A stretch of 64,000 nucleotides of DNA, taken from NCBI RefSeq assembly GCF_001280005.1, contig NZ_LGDW01000040.1, positions 34,685 to 98,684 of the forward strand. Direction: 5' to 3'. The stretch is from Streptomyces sp. NRRL WC-3618. Lineage in GTDB: Bacteria; Actinomycetota; Actinomycetes; Streptomycetales; Streptomycetaceae. Shown here piece after piece: positions 51,234 to 60,261 of the stretch; position 1 is the stretch's first letter, and the number at the start of each line of letters is the position of its first letter. The notes under the pieces are model-generated. The model was not told the origin of the DNA. It saw only the letters and a program-made list of their open reading frames with translations, and made no database searches. Made by a program: the position numbers and the translations under genes.

Positions 51234-52043
51234 TCACCACTGGGTGTAGAAGCTGGCCGGGTTCACCAGGTACCGGACGGTGGGGTGCGGCACATGGACG
51301 ACCCGGTGCCCGCGGCCGTACCGGCGGATCAGCTCCCAGTCCTCACGGGGCATCACCTCCGGCGTCCGGCGCAGCCGGCTGAAGTGCAGAGAGCCGTTGC
51401 GGCGGGCGACGAAGGCGTTGGTGTCGAGGAAGGACTCGCGGGCCGCCCTGCGCCGGTCGAAGGGCACCGAAAGGACGTCCCGTTCGCTACCGTCGGGCAG
51501 GACGCGGCGCAGCGCCGTGTAGACGCCGGCGGGCCCGCCGGGGGACTCCAGGACAGCCAACGCCCGTTCCAGATGGTCGGGTTCCCACAGGTTGTCGTCG
51601 TCCAGGAACGCCACGTACCGCGAGCGGCTGAGGCGGATGCCCACATTGCGGACGATCCCGGCCGTGCCGGTGTTGTGCGCCAGGGAGACCGCGAACAGCC
51701 GTGGATCGTCGGGGAGTTCGGACAGTCCGGCGCCGTCGTCGACCACGATGACGACCTGGTCGCGAACGGTCTGGTCGAGCGCCGAGCGCACCGCGGCCCG
51801 CAGCGCCTCGGGACGTCGGTGGGTGGCGATCACCGTGGCGACCAGCGCCGTGGGCGGCGACGGCAGAGTGGCGGCCAGGCGTCGGGTCTCGGCGTCCTCG
51901 GTCCGGCGCAGCCGCACCGCGGTGGGGGCCAGCAGGACCTTGTTCCTGATCTCGTAGAGCACCAGCCAGCCGAACAACGCCTTGAGCAGCGTCCAGGGCG
52001 CCCGTGCGACCCGGCGTACCGCCCCGCTGACGATCCCGCTCAT
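51234..52043 (-). CDS. GT2 glycosyltransferase with N-terminal hydrophobic helix
   Basis: The 269-residue product begins with an amphipathic or membrane-associated segment (PWTLLKALFGWLVLYEIRNK), then the GT-A start VATVIATHRRPEALRAAVRS, VVDDGAG and FLDDDNLWEPDHLERAL (DxD). Its start overlaps the stop of the beta-helix gene by four bases. Confidence 0.87.
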   Translation of the reverse strand: MSGIVSGAVRRVARAPWTLLKALFGWLVLYEIRNKVLLAPTAVRLRRTEDAETRRLAATLPSPPTALVATVIATHRRPEALRAAVRSALDQTVRDQVVIVVDDGAGLSELPDDPRLFAVSLAHNTGTAGIVRNVGIRLSRSRYVAFLDDDNLWEPDHLERALAVLESPGGPAGVYTALRRVLPDGSERDVLSVPFDRRRAARESFLDTNAFVARRNGSLHFSRLRRTPEVMPREDWELIRRYGRGHRVVHVPHPTVRYLVNPASFYTQW

Positions 52044-53188
52044 GACGTCGGCTCCGGCTCGACCGGGCGGCCGTCGGACATCCGGTTGTCGCGCCACACG
52101 TTTCCGGCGCCCCCGGCGTTCCAGTGGGCGACCACGCCGTAGCCGCCGGACCCGGGGTGGTACTCCGTGGAGAAGACGTTGCCGGTGACCCTGATCCCGG
52201 TGGCGCCGGTGCTGCCGCCGTAGAGGGCGTACGCGCCGCCCGCGATCCAGTTGTCGTCCACGGTGACGTTGCGGACCACTCCGGTGTCGGCGAACAGGCC
52301 GATGCTGCCCGAGGCACCCTGCTTGAGGCTGTTCGGGTTCAGCAGGGTGTTGTGGCGGATGACCAGGTGCCCGGTGTTGCCGCCGCCGCTGATCACGGTG
52401 TTGGTGTGCTGCCACTCGCCGCCCAGGTTGACGAACGGAACGATGTCGTGCACGTAGTTGTCGTGCAGGTTTCCCTGCCCCATGGACAGGGCGTCGCCGA
52501 ACACCGAGACGTCGCACCAGCCGACCTCGATGGGACTGCCCCCCATGTTCGACACCGCGTAGTCCACGCCGCCGTTGTCCGGACCCTTGCCCGGCACCGC
52601 CGTGACGGTGGAGTGCAGGACCTTCAGACCGCTGTATCCGGGACGCAGGTTGATGCCCCACCAGTTGTCCGAGGTGATCCTGGTGTCGATGACGGTGACG
52701 TTGTTCGCGTAGATGTCGAGCGAGCCCGTGATGTCCTGGCCCCGGATGACGAGCCCGTCGGTACGGATCGCCCAGGCCCCGGTCTTTTTGGGCTTGAGGG
52801 CGATACGCGGACCGGTGCTGTCGGCGTCGGGGAAGCCGCAGTCGCCCGGAGAGTCGCACTTGGTTCTGGCCACCGGAGTGGCGGGCGCACTGCGGGTGGC
52901 CGTCGGCGGGGTCGGTTTCCCGGCCGGGGTGGGCTTCTTCGCCGGGGTGAGCCTGGCCGTCGGCGACGGCGTGGGGGAGGGGGAGGGGCGGTCCGTCGCC
53001 CCGCCGACCGTCGCCGACGCGGTGGCGCTCGGTGACGGTGGGGGGCTGCTCGTACGGCAGATCGGCCCGTCGGCCGGGCAATGCTGCGCCGTGGAGTGTT
53101 CCGATCCCGAGCAGGCCACTGCCAGAACCGCCAGCAGTCCCGCGAGCAGCGGTACCGCGAGGGAGTTGCGGCTGACGCGCCGTGACAT
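52040..53188 (-). CDS. Lipoprotein with right-handed beta-helix domain
   Basis: The 382-residue product has a lipoprotein signal (AVPLLAGLLAVLAVACSGS), a Pro/Ser/Thr-rich linker (about residues 45-110) and then repeating strands such as DITGSLDIYANNVTVIDTRI and GHLVIRHNTLLN. These predict a parallel beta-helix as in pectate lyase-like or glycan-binding proteins. No catalytic residues can be assigned. It is likely to contact the exported polysaccharide at the cell surface. Confidence 0.82.
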   Translation of the reverse strand: MSRRVSRNSLAVPLLAGLLAVLAVACSGSEHSTAQHCPADGPICRTSSPPPSPSATASATVGGATDRPSPSPTPSPTARLTPAKKPTPAGKPTPPTATRSAPATPVARTKCDSPGDCGFPDADSTGPRIALKPKKTGAWAIRTDGLVIRGQDITGSLDIYANNVTVIDTRITSDNWWGINLRPGYSGLKVLHSTVTAVPGKGPDNGGVDYAVSNMGGSPIEVGWCDVSVFGDALSMGQGNLHDNYVHDIVPFVNLGGEWQHTNTVISGGGNTGHLVIRHNTLLNPNSLKQGASGSIGLFADTGVVRNVTVDDNWIAGGAYALYGGSTGATGIRVTGNVFSTEYHPGSGGYGVVAHWNAGGAGNVWRDNRMSDGRPVEPEPTS

Positions 53189-53193
53189 GGGGT

Positions 53194-54747
53194 TCACCTC
53201 AAGTCCTTCTGGGCGGGCCGGACCGGTACGGAGGACCGGTCCTGGCCGCGGCGGGGCCGGTCGCCGCGGCCGACGCCGCGCAGGAAGTCGCGGCTGGGCA
53301 GTACGCACAGCGTGTAGCCGGCCAGGGCGATCGTGCTGATGGCGAGGAGGGCGAACCGGCCGTCGCCCAGCAGGCGTTGCAGGCCGAGGATGATCGCGGC
53401 CATGACGGCCCCGCCCAGGAAGGGCCACGCACAGGCCCTGGCGATCCGGCCGGCACCGATGCCGCCCCGACTGAGGGCGACCAGGAACACGGGCACGACA
53501 AGGCCGCCGGCGACCAGGACATGGGCCTGGGAGACACCGACGATGCCGTTCACGCGGGCGGCGACCAGCAGCACCGGGACCAGGGCCGCCAGCCACAGGC
53601 CCTGCACCAGGAAGAGCGACCGGCGCTGTCCGATCGCGACCAGGCAGTCGTAGGCCAGTTCGCTGCCGATACGGATCAGGCCGAGGACCATCAGCCAGGG
53701 CAGCGCCGCGGCGGCGGGACCCCACCGGTCTCCGTAGATCAGCTGGATGGCCGGCTCCGCGAGGCAGGCCAGCAGGACGCACAGCGGGACGGTCCCGGTG
53801 ATCACCACACCCAGGGCCCGGCTGAAGCCCTGGGCGAGCGCCTGCGGCGACTCCGCCAGCCGGGAGAAGCCGGCGAACGAGACCCGGCGGGCGGCCTCGG
53901 AGATGATCCGCACGGGCCAGCCGGACATGTTGAAGGCGAGGACGTAGAAACCCAGCGACACATTGCCCAGCGTCGCGCCCACCACCATGGTGTCGACGTT
54001 GACCACCGCGAGGGCCAGCATGCTCGCCCCCGCCAGCGGAAGCCCGAACCTGAGCAACGCCCGCGCCTGGTCGGGATCCCAGCCGAACTTCAAGGTGCCC
54101 GGTGCCGCCAGGGCGCAGCCGACGAGCGTCACGAGGTTTCCCGCCACGGCTCCCCAGGCGAAGCTCATCGCGCCCCAGCCCTCGAAGGCCAGCAGCAGCG
54201 TCACCGAGGTGCTCACCACGAAGTTGAGCCCGTCGACGAGCATCCGCCTGCCCTGGGCGAACTCCCGGGTGAGGAAACCGGCGGGCACCTGTGCCACCCC
54301 GTCGATCACCACGCACAGGCACATCACCCGCAGTACGCCCGCCGCGTCCGGCGAGCCGAGCAGGCCCGCCACCGTCGGTGCCGCCGCGAACAGCGCCACG
54401 TACAGCAGGCCGCTGGAGAGGGCGCTGAGGGTCAGCACGGTCGGCGCGAACCGCCGTGCGTCGCCCTCCCAGCGCACGATGGCCAGGCCCACGCCCAGCT
54501 CGTTCGCGGACAGCAGGACCAGCAGCACGGTCTGGGCGATGCCGTAGACGCCCCACTCCGCCGGTCCGAGGGCGAAGCGTGCCAGCAGGATGCCGGTCGC
54601 GAAGTTGCCCAGCCGCATCACGACCGTGTTGATCAGGCTCCAACGGGCCGCGGAGCGGACCTTCGTGCCCAGGGAGGCGGCAGCGGGCGGAGCGGGAGTG
54701 CCGCTCGGCTCAGCGGTCTCGCTGTCCGGTGTGCGAACGCTGTCCAT
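53194..54747 (-). CDS. Wzx/MATE-type polysaccharide flippase
   Basis: The 517-residue membrane protein has about 12-14 segments and the oligosaccharide flippase start RSAARWSLINTVVMRLGNFA with ARFALGPAEWGVYGIAQTVL. It would flip lipid-linked repeat units before polymerisation. It is part of a minus-strand series with the beta-helix lipoprotein and GT2, and its 5' end overlaps the Wzz-like gene by 38 bases. Confidence 0.88.
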   Translation of the reverse strand: MDSVRTPDSETAEPSGTPAPPAAASLGTKVRSAARWSLINTVVMRLGNFATGILLARFALGPAEWGVYGIAQTVLLVLLSANELGVGLAIVRWEGDARRFAPTVLTLSALSSGLLYVALFAAAPTVAGLLGSPDAAGVLRVMCLCVVIDGVAQVPAGFLTREFAQGRRMLVDGLNFVVSTSVTLLLAFEGWGAMSFAWGAVAGNLVTLVGCALAAPGTLKFGWDPDQARALLRFGLPLAGASMLALAVVNVDTMVVGATLGNVSLGFYVLAFNMSGWPVRIISEAARRVSFAGFSRLAESPQALAQGFSRALGVVITGTVPLCVLLACLAEPAIQLIYGDRWGPAAAALPWLMVLGLIRIGSELAYDCLVAIGQRRSLFLVQGLWLAALVPVLLVAARVNGIVGVSQAHVLVAGGLVVPVFLVALSRGGIGAGRIARACAWPFLGGAVMAAIILGLQRLLGDGRFALLAISTIALAGYTLCVLPSRDFLRGVGRGDRPRRGQDRSSVPVRPAQKDLR

Positions 54748-55594
54748 GAGTCGACTCCTCGTCGAGCGGCTCGGCGGCGGGTGCCACGACCGTCGTGGTC
54801 CGCCCCGCTCTCGGCTCCGTGGCAGGCCTGTTCCCGGCGGACCGCGCCCAGGTGGGCGGGGTGCGCAGAGCGATCGTCTGTTCCGCCCTCGACTCCTCGG
54901 CCGCCGGCCGGGGAGCGGTGACGCGGGATTCGGCCACCGGCGCCGGCTCGGGGGCTTCGACCGGCTGTACGGTTACCGCCGGGGCGGCCGCCGGGTGCGA
55001 ACGGCGGCGCGCCTCCACGTAGAAGGCGGCGACCAGGGTCAGTACCAGGCCCGCGCCGCCGGCCATGATCATGTACTCGAGCCGGGTCTTGGTCTGCGCG
55101 GCCGGCGGCTGCGGGACCACGATCGTCATCATCTGGATCATGGCCTTCGGCGCGACCGACTGCTGCTTCTGGAACTGCTCCAGCCGGTCCTTGGCGTACG
55201 CGGTGAGAATGCGGTCCGATTTCAGGACCGACGCCCTGCCCGTGCCGGTGACCGTCAGCCACATCAGCGGCCCCTGGGCGTTGTCGGCGATCTTGGCCTC
55301 GAACATACCCCTGGCTCCACGGGACTTGAGCTCCCGGATCGAGTCGTCGGAGTTGAGGTTGCGGGCCAGGCTGTCGGCCATGCCGGTGAGCGAGGTCTGC
55401 GTGCTGAGGAAGGGGTTGCCGCCGTAGGCGACGGTGGCCTTCGGGGAGTTCAGTAGTTGCACCGTGCTCTGCGACTGGTAGGTGACCGGAACCAGCACCA
55501 CCACGGCGGCCACCAGACCGGCGGTCAGCAGCAGCCCGGGCAGCAGGACGTACCAGCGCCTGCGCATGACCCGGAAGATCTCAGCGAGATCCAT
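54710..55594 (-). CDS. Wzz-like chain-length protein, second stand-alone copy
   Basis: The 294-residue product has helix RRRWYVLLPGLLLTAGLVAA, an extracytoplasmic region (YQSQSTVQLLNSPKATVAYG...), a second helix (LEYMIMAGGAGLVLTLVAAF) and a 90-residue disordered Pro/Ala-rich tail. No kinase motif is present. Together with 46487 and the fusion at 47284 it makes three Wzz-like domains in one locus. Confidence 0.83.
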   Translation of the reverse strand: MDLAEIFRVMRRRWYVLLPGLLLTAGLVAAVVVLVPVTYQSQSTVQLLNSPKATVAYGGNPFLSTQTSLTGMADSLARNLNSDDSIRELKSRGARGMFEAKIADNAQGPLMWLTVTGTGRASVLKSDRILTAYAKDRLEQFQKQQSVAPKAMIQMMTIVVPQPPAAQTKTRLEYMIMAGGAGLVLTLVAAFYVEARRRSHPAAAPAVTVQPVEAPEPAPVAESRVTAPRPAAEESRAEQTIALRTPPTWARSAGNRPATEPRAGRTTTVVAPAAEPLDEESTHGQRSHTGQRDR

Positions 55595-55645
55595 GGCGGT
55601 CCCCCCTTGCGGCCAAATGTTCTACGAGCAGGTGTTTCAAGCGGA

Positions 55646-56779
55646 TCATATGGGGAACGTGCGTTCGCTGGTTGTCGGCTGGTCGGTCGGTCTCAGCCGA
55701 GTGCTCGCGGTGCCCCCCTCCAGCAGCACATCGGCGATCCGGTCGCTCGCGCGGCCGTCCCACAGGTCGGGCCTGCGCGGCGCGGGCGGCGCGTCCAGCA
55801 CCCCGTTCACGATGGACACGATGCGCGCGGGATCCCGGCCCGCCAGCACGTTGGTGCCCTGCTCGACGGTGATGGGCCGCTCGGTGTTGTCCCGCAGGGT
55901 CACACACGGCACGCCCAGCGCCGTGGTCTCCTCCTGGATGCCGCCGGAGTCGGTCAGCACGACGCGGGCGGAGTCCTGGAGGGCGATGAAGTCCAGGTAT
56001 CCGGCGGGCGGTACGAGCCGGATACCGCCCGGCACCCCGATGGCGGCCAGCCGCTCCGCGGCCCGCGGATGCACGGGCAGGACGAGCGGCAGGCGCCCGG
56101 CGATCTCCCCCAGGGCCTTGAGCAGCCCGGTGAGCACCTCGGGGTCGTCCACGTTGGCCGGCCGGTGCAGCGTGACGAGCCCGTACTCGCCCTTGGCCAG
56201 GCCGTGTTCGTCCAGGACGGCCGAGGCCCTGGCCCGCTCCAGGTTGGCCAGCAGCGTGTCGATCATGACATTGCCGACCAGGTGGATCTGGTCCTCCCGG
56301 TAGCCCTCCGCGCGCAGGTTGTCGACGGCGTCGGGGGAGGGGGCCAGCAGATAGTCGCTGACCCGGTCGGTGGCGACGCGGTTGACCTCCTCCGGCATGC
56401 TCCAGTCGCGGCTGCGCAGGCCGGCCTCGACGTGGGCCAGCAGCGGGCCGGCCTTGGCGGTGACCAGGGCACAGGCCAGGGTGGAGTTGATGTCGCCGAC
56501 CACGACGACGATGTCTGGGGACACCTCGCCGATGAGCGGCTCGAACGCGGTCATCACGCGTCCGGTCTGCTCGGCGTGACTGCCCGACCCGACCCCGAGG
56601 AAGCGGTCGGGCGGACGGATACCGAGGTCGGCGAAGAACACGTCGTTCATGGCCGGGTCGTAGTGCTGGCCGGTGTGGACGAGGACCACCTCGGCGCCCC
56701 GGCGTTCCAGGGCGTCCATCACCGGTTTGATCTTCATGTAGTTGGGGCGCGCCCCGGCGACGCAGACGATTCGCGGCAT
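55646..56779 (-). CDS. UDP-N-acetylglucosamine 2-epimerase family (WecB/WbpI)
   Basis: The 377-residue product has VCVAGARPNYMKIKPVMDAL, VHTGQHYDPAMND and TDSGGIQEETTALGVP, the signature of non-hydrolysing UDP-GlcNAc 2-epimerases. It may make UDP-ManNAc (WecB) or epimerise the 2,3-diacetamido-uronic acid (WbpI). The other Wbp-like genes make the second role at least as likely. It lies next to the UDP-sugar dehydrogenase gene (3 bases apart). Confidence 0.9.
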   Translation of the reverse strand: MPRIVCVAGARPNYMKIKPVMDALERRGAEVVLVHTGQHYDPAMNDVFFADLGIRPPDRFLGVGSGSHAEQTGRVMTAFEPLIGEVSPDIVVVVGDINSTLACALVTAKAGPLLAHVEAGLRSRDWSMPEEVNRVATDRVSDYLLAPSPDAVDNLRAEGYREDQIHLVGNVMIDTLLANLERARASAVLDEHGLAKGEYGLVTLHRPANVDDPEVLTGLLKALGEIAGRLPLVLPVHPRAAERLAAIGVPGGIRLVPPAGYLDFIALQDSARVVLTDSGGIQEETTALGVPCVTLRDNTERPITVEQGTNVLAGRDPARIVSIVNGVLDAPPAPRRPDLWDGRASDRIADVLLEGGTASTRLRPTDQPTTSERTFPI

Positions 56780-56782
56780 GGC

Positions 56783-58042
56783 TCAGAGCACCTCGATGGT
56801 GGGCCCCGACGACAGCCGGCGGCGGCAGTCGAGGACGAAGGGAGCGTGTTCGGCCACGAGTTCGTAGTCGAAGCTGTCGTGGTCGGTCAGCAGGACCACC
56901 ACATCGGCGGCCGTCAGCTCCTCAGGGGTCAGTTCGACCCGGACCAAGCGGCTGTCCACCGGCAGACTCTCGACCACGTGCGGATCCGCCGCCCTGACCT
57001 GGGCCCCCATGTCCAGCAGGAGCTGGGAGATGCGCAGCGCCGGCGACTCCCGGGCGTCGCTGGTGTTCTTCTTGTACGCCAGGCCGAGCAGCAGGACGCG
57101 CGAGCCGTTCACGGACCTGCGTCTCTCGTTGAACAGGTCGCTGATCCGGCGCGCCACGTACTCGGGCATGTGGTTGTTGATGTCGTTGGCCAGCTCCACG
57201 AACCGGAAGCTCTGGCCGAGTTCGCGCTGCACCCGCCAGGACAGGTACGAGGGGTCGATCGGCAGGCAGTGGCCGCCGACGCCCGGTCCGGGCGTGAACT
57301 TCATGAACCCGAAGGGCTTGGTGGAGGCCGCGTCGATGGCCTGCCAGACGTCGATGTCCAGGTGGTGGGCGAACATCGCGATCTCGTTGACCAGCGCGAT
57401 GTTCACATGCCGGAAGGTGTTCTCAAGAAGCTTGGCGAGTTCGGCCTCCTTCGGCGAGCCCACCGGCACGGTCGTGTCGACGAGTTGCGCGTAGAAGTCC
57501 TGAACGGCCTTGAGCGAGGCCTCGTTGACCCCGGACACGACCTTCGGCGTCTCCTTGAACCCCCAGACGGCGTTTCCGGGGTCGATCCGCTCCGGGCTGT
57601 ACCCGAGGTGGAAGTCGGCGCCCGCGGTGAGGCCCGAGCCGTCCTCCAGGACCGGCGCGAACAGCTCCTGGGTGGTGCCGGGATAGGTCGTCGACTCGAG
57701 GACGACGGTGGCTCCGGGGCGCAGATACCGGGCGAGGGTGACCGCCGACTCCTTGATGTACCGGAGATCGGGAGTGCCCTCGTGCAGCGGTGTCGGCACG
57801 GTCACCACGGCGATGTCGAAACCGCCGCAGTCGCGGGCCGCCTCACTCGGGCGGTACGAGCCGTTGTCCAGAGCCGCGCGGATCCGCTCGGAGGAGACGT
57901 CCTCGACGAACGACTCACCGGCGGCAAGGGTCTTGACCCGCCGGGAGTCGACGTCGTAGCCGATCACCTCGTGTCCGACCTCGGCGGCGCGGATGGCCAG
58001 CGGCAGGCCGACGTATCCCTGTCCGACCACGACGACGCGCAT
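56783..58042 (-). CDS. UDP-sugar 6-dehydrogenase (WecC/WbpA-like)
   Basis: The 419-residue product has VVVVGQGYVGLPLAIRAAEV, the catalytic Cys in GVGGHCLPIDPSYLSW and the domain-linking helix with LLENTFRHVNIALVNEIAMF. It oxidises the C6 of UDP-HexNAc to the uronic acid. Being adjacent to the 2-epimerase suggests either UDP-ManNAcA or the first step of a Wbp-type diacetamido-uronate pathway. ATG 58042 overlaps the upstream stop by one base. Confidence 0.9.
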   Translation of the reverse strand: MRVVVVGQGYVGLPLAIRAAEVGHEVIGYDVDSRRVKTLAAGESFVEDVSSERIRAALDNGSYRPSEAARDCGGFDIAVVTVPTPLHEGTPDLRYIKESAVTLARYLRPGATVVLESTTYPGTTQELFAPVLEDGSGLTAGADFHLGYSPERIDPGNAVWGFKETPKVVSGVNEASLKAVQDFYAQLVDTTVPVGSPKEAELAKLLENTFRHVNIALVNEIAMFAHHLDIDVWQAIDAASTKPFGFMKFTPGPGVGGHCLPIDPSYLSWRVQRELGQSFRFVELANDINNHMPEYVARRISDLFNERRRSVNGSRVLLLGLAYKKNTSDARESPALRISQLLLDMGAQVRAADPHVVESLPVDSRLVRVELTPEELTAADVVVLLTDHDSFDYELVAEHAPFVLDCRRRLSSGPTIEVL

Positions 58043-58812
58043 CAGTGACTCCTGTTCGCGGAGGCGGGTGACGGGGTGGGACGGATGAACTCCCGCGCCG
58101 TCATGAGAAGGAAGGCAGCGTTGGTGGTGAGGTAGCGCCGGCCGAGGCGGCGCGGCTCCTGGAGCGCGCGGTAGAGCCACTCGACTCCCCACCGCTGCCA
58201 GGACTCGGGGGCCCGCTTGGTGATCCCCGCGAGGATGTCGAAGGAGCCGCCGACTCCGTGCACGACGCGGGCGCCGGTGCGTTCGCCGTAGGCGGCGGTG
58301 AAGATCTCCTTCTTCGGCGAGGTCATGCCGAGGAACAGCATCTGGGCGCCGCTGTCGGCGATCGCGCCCGCGATGGCTTCCTGCTGGGAGTCGTCGAAGT
58401 AGCCGTTGCGGCTGCCGGCCACCTTCAGGCCGGGGAAGCGGTCGGCCACCCGGCGCAGCATCTCCGCCAGCACCTCCTCCTTGGCACCGAGGAAGTACAC
58501 GGACATGCCCGCCGTCTCCGCCTCGGCCAGCAGCCGCAGGAACAGGTCGATTCCGGCCACCCGTTCGGGCAGCGGGGCACGCAGCACCCGGCCGGCCCAG
58601 ACGACGGCCTGTCCGTCGGCGACGACGAGATCGCAGCCGGAGACGGCGTCGGCGAGGCGCTGGTCGCGCCGCATGTTCACCAGCTTCGCGGCGTTGACCA
58701 CCCCGATCTCCAACTGCCTGCCGTTCCGGACGGCTTCGAGGCAGCGCTCGACGGTCTCGTCCATGGTCAGCGGGTCCAGTTCGACCCCGAACAGGATCTG
58801 GCGCTCGCTCAT
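58042..58812 (-). CDS. WecG/TagA/CpsF-family glycosyltransferase
   Basis: The 256-residue product has the GT26 signatures VVNAAKLVNMRRDQRLADAV, DLVVADGQAVVWAGR and FLGMTSPKKEIF with HGVGGSFDILAG. Family members transfer ManNAc or ManNAcA to lipid-linked GlcNAc, consistent with the neighbouring 2-epimerase and dehydrogenase. ATG 58812 overlaps the stop of the upstream gene by four bases. Confidence 0.9.
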   Translation of the reverse strand: MSERQILFGVELDPLTMDETVERCLEAVRNGRQLEIGVVNAAKLVNMRRDQRLADAVSGCDLVVADGQAVVWAGRVLRAPLPERVAGIDLFLRLLAEAETAGMSVYFLGAKEEVLAEMLRRVADRFPGLKVAGSRNGYFDDSQQEAIAGAIADSGAQMLFLGMTSPKKEIFTAAYGERTGARVVHGVGGSFDILAGITKRAPESWQRWGVEWLYRALQEPRRLGRRYLTTNAAFLLMTAREFIRPTPSPASANRSH

Positions 58813-59975
58813 ATTCGTCCCCCCTGCCAGGCGTGGAGCATCCAGCCGAATTCGTACGGCCGGCATTCGCGGTCCACGGACAGGGGCCGGTACACCCGGT
58901 CCAGGGACCGCAGCCGGAGGTTCGGAGCGACTCGGGTGCCGAGGCCTCGGGCGGCGCGTACGGCCTTCTTCGGGTCGCCCCGGTAGACCTTGCGCCAGGT
59001 GACACCGAGGTCGTCGAGGATCATCGGCTCCTCGTGGCCGCCCGCCAGTTCGGGCACGAAGGTCATCCAGCGCAGGCCCTTGCGGATCGCCGCGCCGAAG
59101 TCGGTGCCACCGGCGTCGGCCAGGTCGAACAGCGCGGTCGGCGCCATCGCGTGCTGGTGGACGCTGTAGACCGGGTAGCCCTCCACGACACCGCCGGTGC
59201 GCGCGTCGTAGTGCCACCACCACTGGCCGCCGTCGCCCTGCAGCTCACAGATACGGGCCGCGCACGCCTCGGACGCGGCCAACGCCTCCGGATCGCCGGC
59301 TCCGTCGCCGCTGGCGTGTGCCAGGGCCAGGGCCTGGAGCGGGTACGTCTGGTCGGCGAAGCAGCTCACATGGGACCGGTACCAGGGCACCAGGCCGGGC
59401 CCGGTGGCGTGCGGGAACAGCGGACTGTTCCCGATCCGGGCCCGCAGCAGGCGGTCGCGCGCTGCGCTGAAACGTCTCTCCACGTCGGCCGACCGGCGAG
59501 CCGCCGCGAGCGCGGACAGCACCCAGGCCGCCTCGACCGTGTACCGCGGCCGGCCGTCCTCGTCCAGCGCGTCGACCCGCGCGAGCGCGTCCGACAGCTT
59601 GGGGTGGTCGGTCTCGGCGGCGGCCCAGGCGATGAGCGCCGCGTCCCCGAGGTTGGTCACCGCTGGCAGCGACTCGACCAGCAGACCCGCGAACTCCTGG
59701 GCCGTATGCCCGCCGAGCACCGCGCGCTGACGGTCCTCGGGGAGGAACCGGGCACCCAGCACGGTGATCGCCGCGTACCGGGTACTGGTGCCGCGCCGCT
59801 CCAGGGTCCAGGAGCCGTCGGCTGCCTGCCGGCCCGCCACGGTGAAGACGAAGGCTTCGCCACCGGGAAGGAGCATCGCCGGAAGTCCCGACTCGGCGAC
59901 GGCCAGCAGCCGTTGGGTGAGCGCGAGCAGCGGCGGTTCCTCACGACCGAGCGCTGCCAGACGTGTGGTGGTCAT
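58809..59975 (-). CDS. Unknown alpha/alpha-toroid-like protein
   Basis: The 388-residue product has repeated helical pairs and aromatic-rich loops (DGGQWWWHYDARTGGVVEGY and YPVYSVHQHAMAPTALFDLA), suggesting an alpha/alpha-barrel as in glycan epimerases, lyases or GH-type enzymes. No signal peptide is present. I cannot name a family. Its overlap with the WecG-like gene points to sugar or glycan processing. Confidence 0.72.
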   Translation of the reverse strand: MTTTRLAALGREEPPLLALTQRLLAVAESGLPAMLLPGGEAFVFTVAGRQAADGSWTLERRGTSTRYAAITVLGARFLPEDRQRAVLGGHTAQEFAGLLVESLPAVTNLGDAALIAWAAAETDHPKLSDALARVDALDEDGRPRYTVEAAWVLSALAAARRSADVERRFSAARDRLLRARIGNSPLFPHATGPGLVPWYRSHVSCFADQTYPLQALALAHASGDGAGDPEALAASEACAARICELQGDGGQWWWHYDARTGGVVEGYPVYSVHQHAMAPTALFDLADAGGTDFGAAIRKGLRWMTFVPELAGGHEEPMILDDLGVTWRKVYRGDPKKAVRAARGLGTRVAPNLRLRSLDRVYRPLSVDRECRPYEFGWMLHAWQGGRI

Positions 59976-60261
59976 CGTTTGGGCACACCAACCCCCCTGT
60001 GGGTCCTGTGTTTTGAGCAGACTGGATCACCGCCGCGTGACTGGGCACGCGGCGGAGGACAGATGTCGGACGCCGTCCCGTGAGGCGTCGGACATCAAGC
60101 GTCGAAGCGGTTGTCGCTCCTCGCTCTGGGCACAGGCGTATCCACCCGGTAACCCCCCCTGGGCACTGGTTCGTGTGTGCTCATTGTGCGTCGTCTGCAT
60201 AGATCGCACACATGTTATGCCTATAGATGTTCGAAGATTTGCGTTTTGGGGGATGTGGAAG
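59976..60261. other. Non-coding stretch upstream of the toroid gene
   Basis: About 286 bases without a supportable gene. The part at 60180-60245 is AT-richer (for example CATGTTATGCCTATAGATG), a likely promoter zone for the leftward operon starting at 59975. Confidence 0.4.

Noticed and set aside
55457..58048. An 863-residue open frame on the plus strand opposite the Wzz, epimerase and dehydrogenase genes
   Set aside because: It is antisense to three well-supported genes, has no recognisable motif and a Gly/Val/Arg-rich composition typical of the reverse frame of GC-rich genes.
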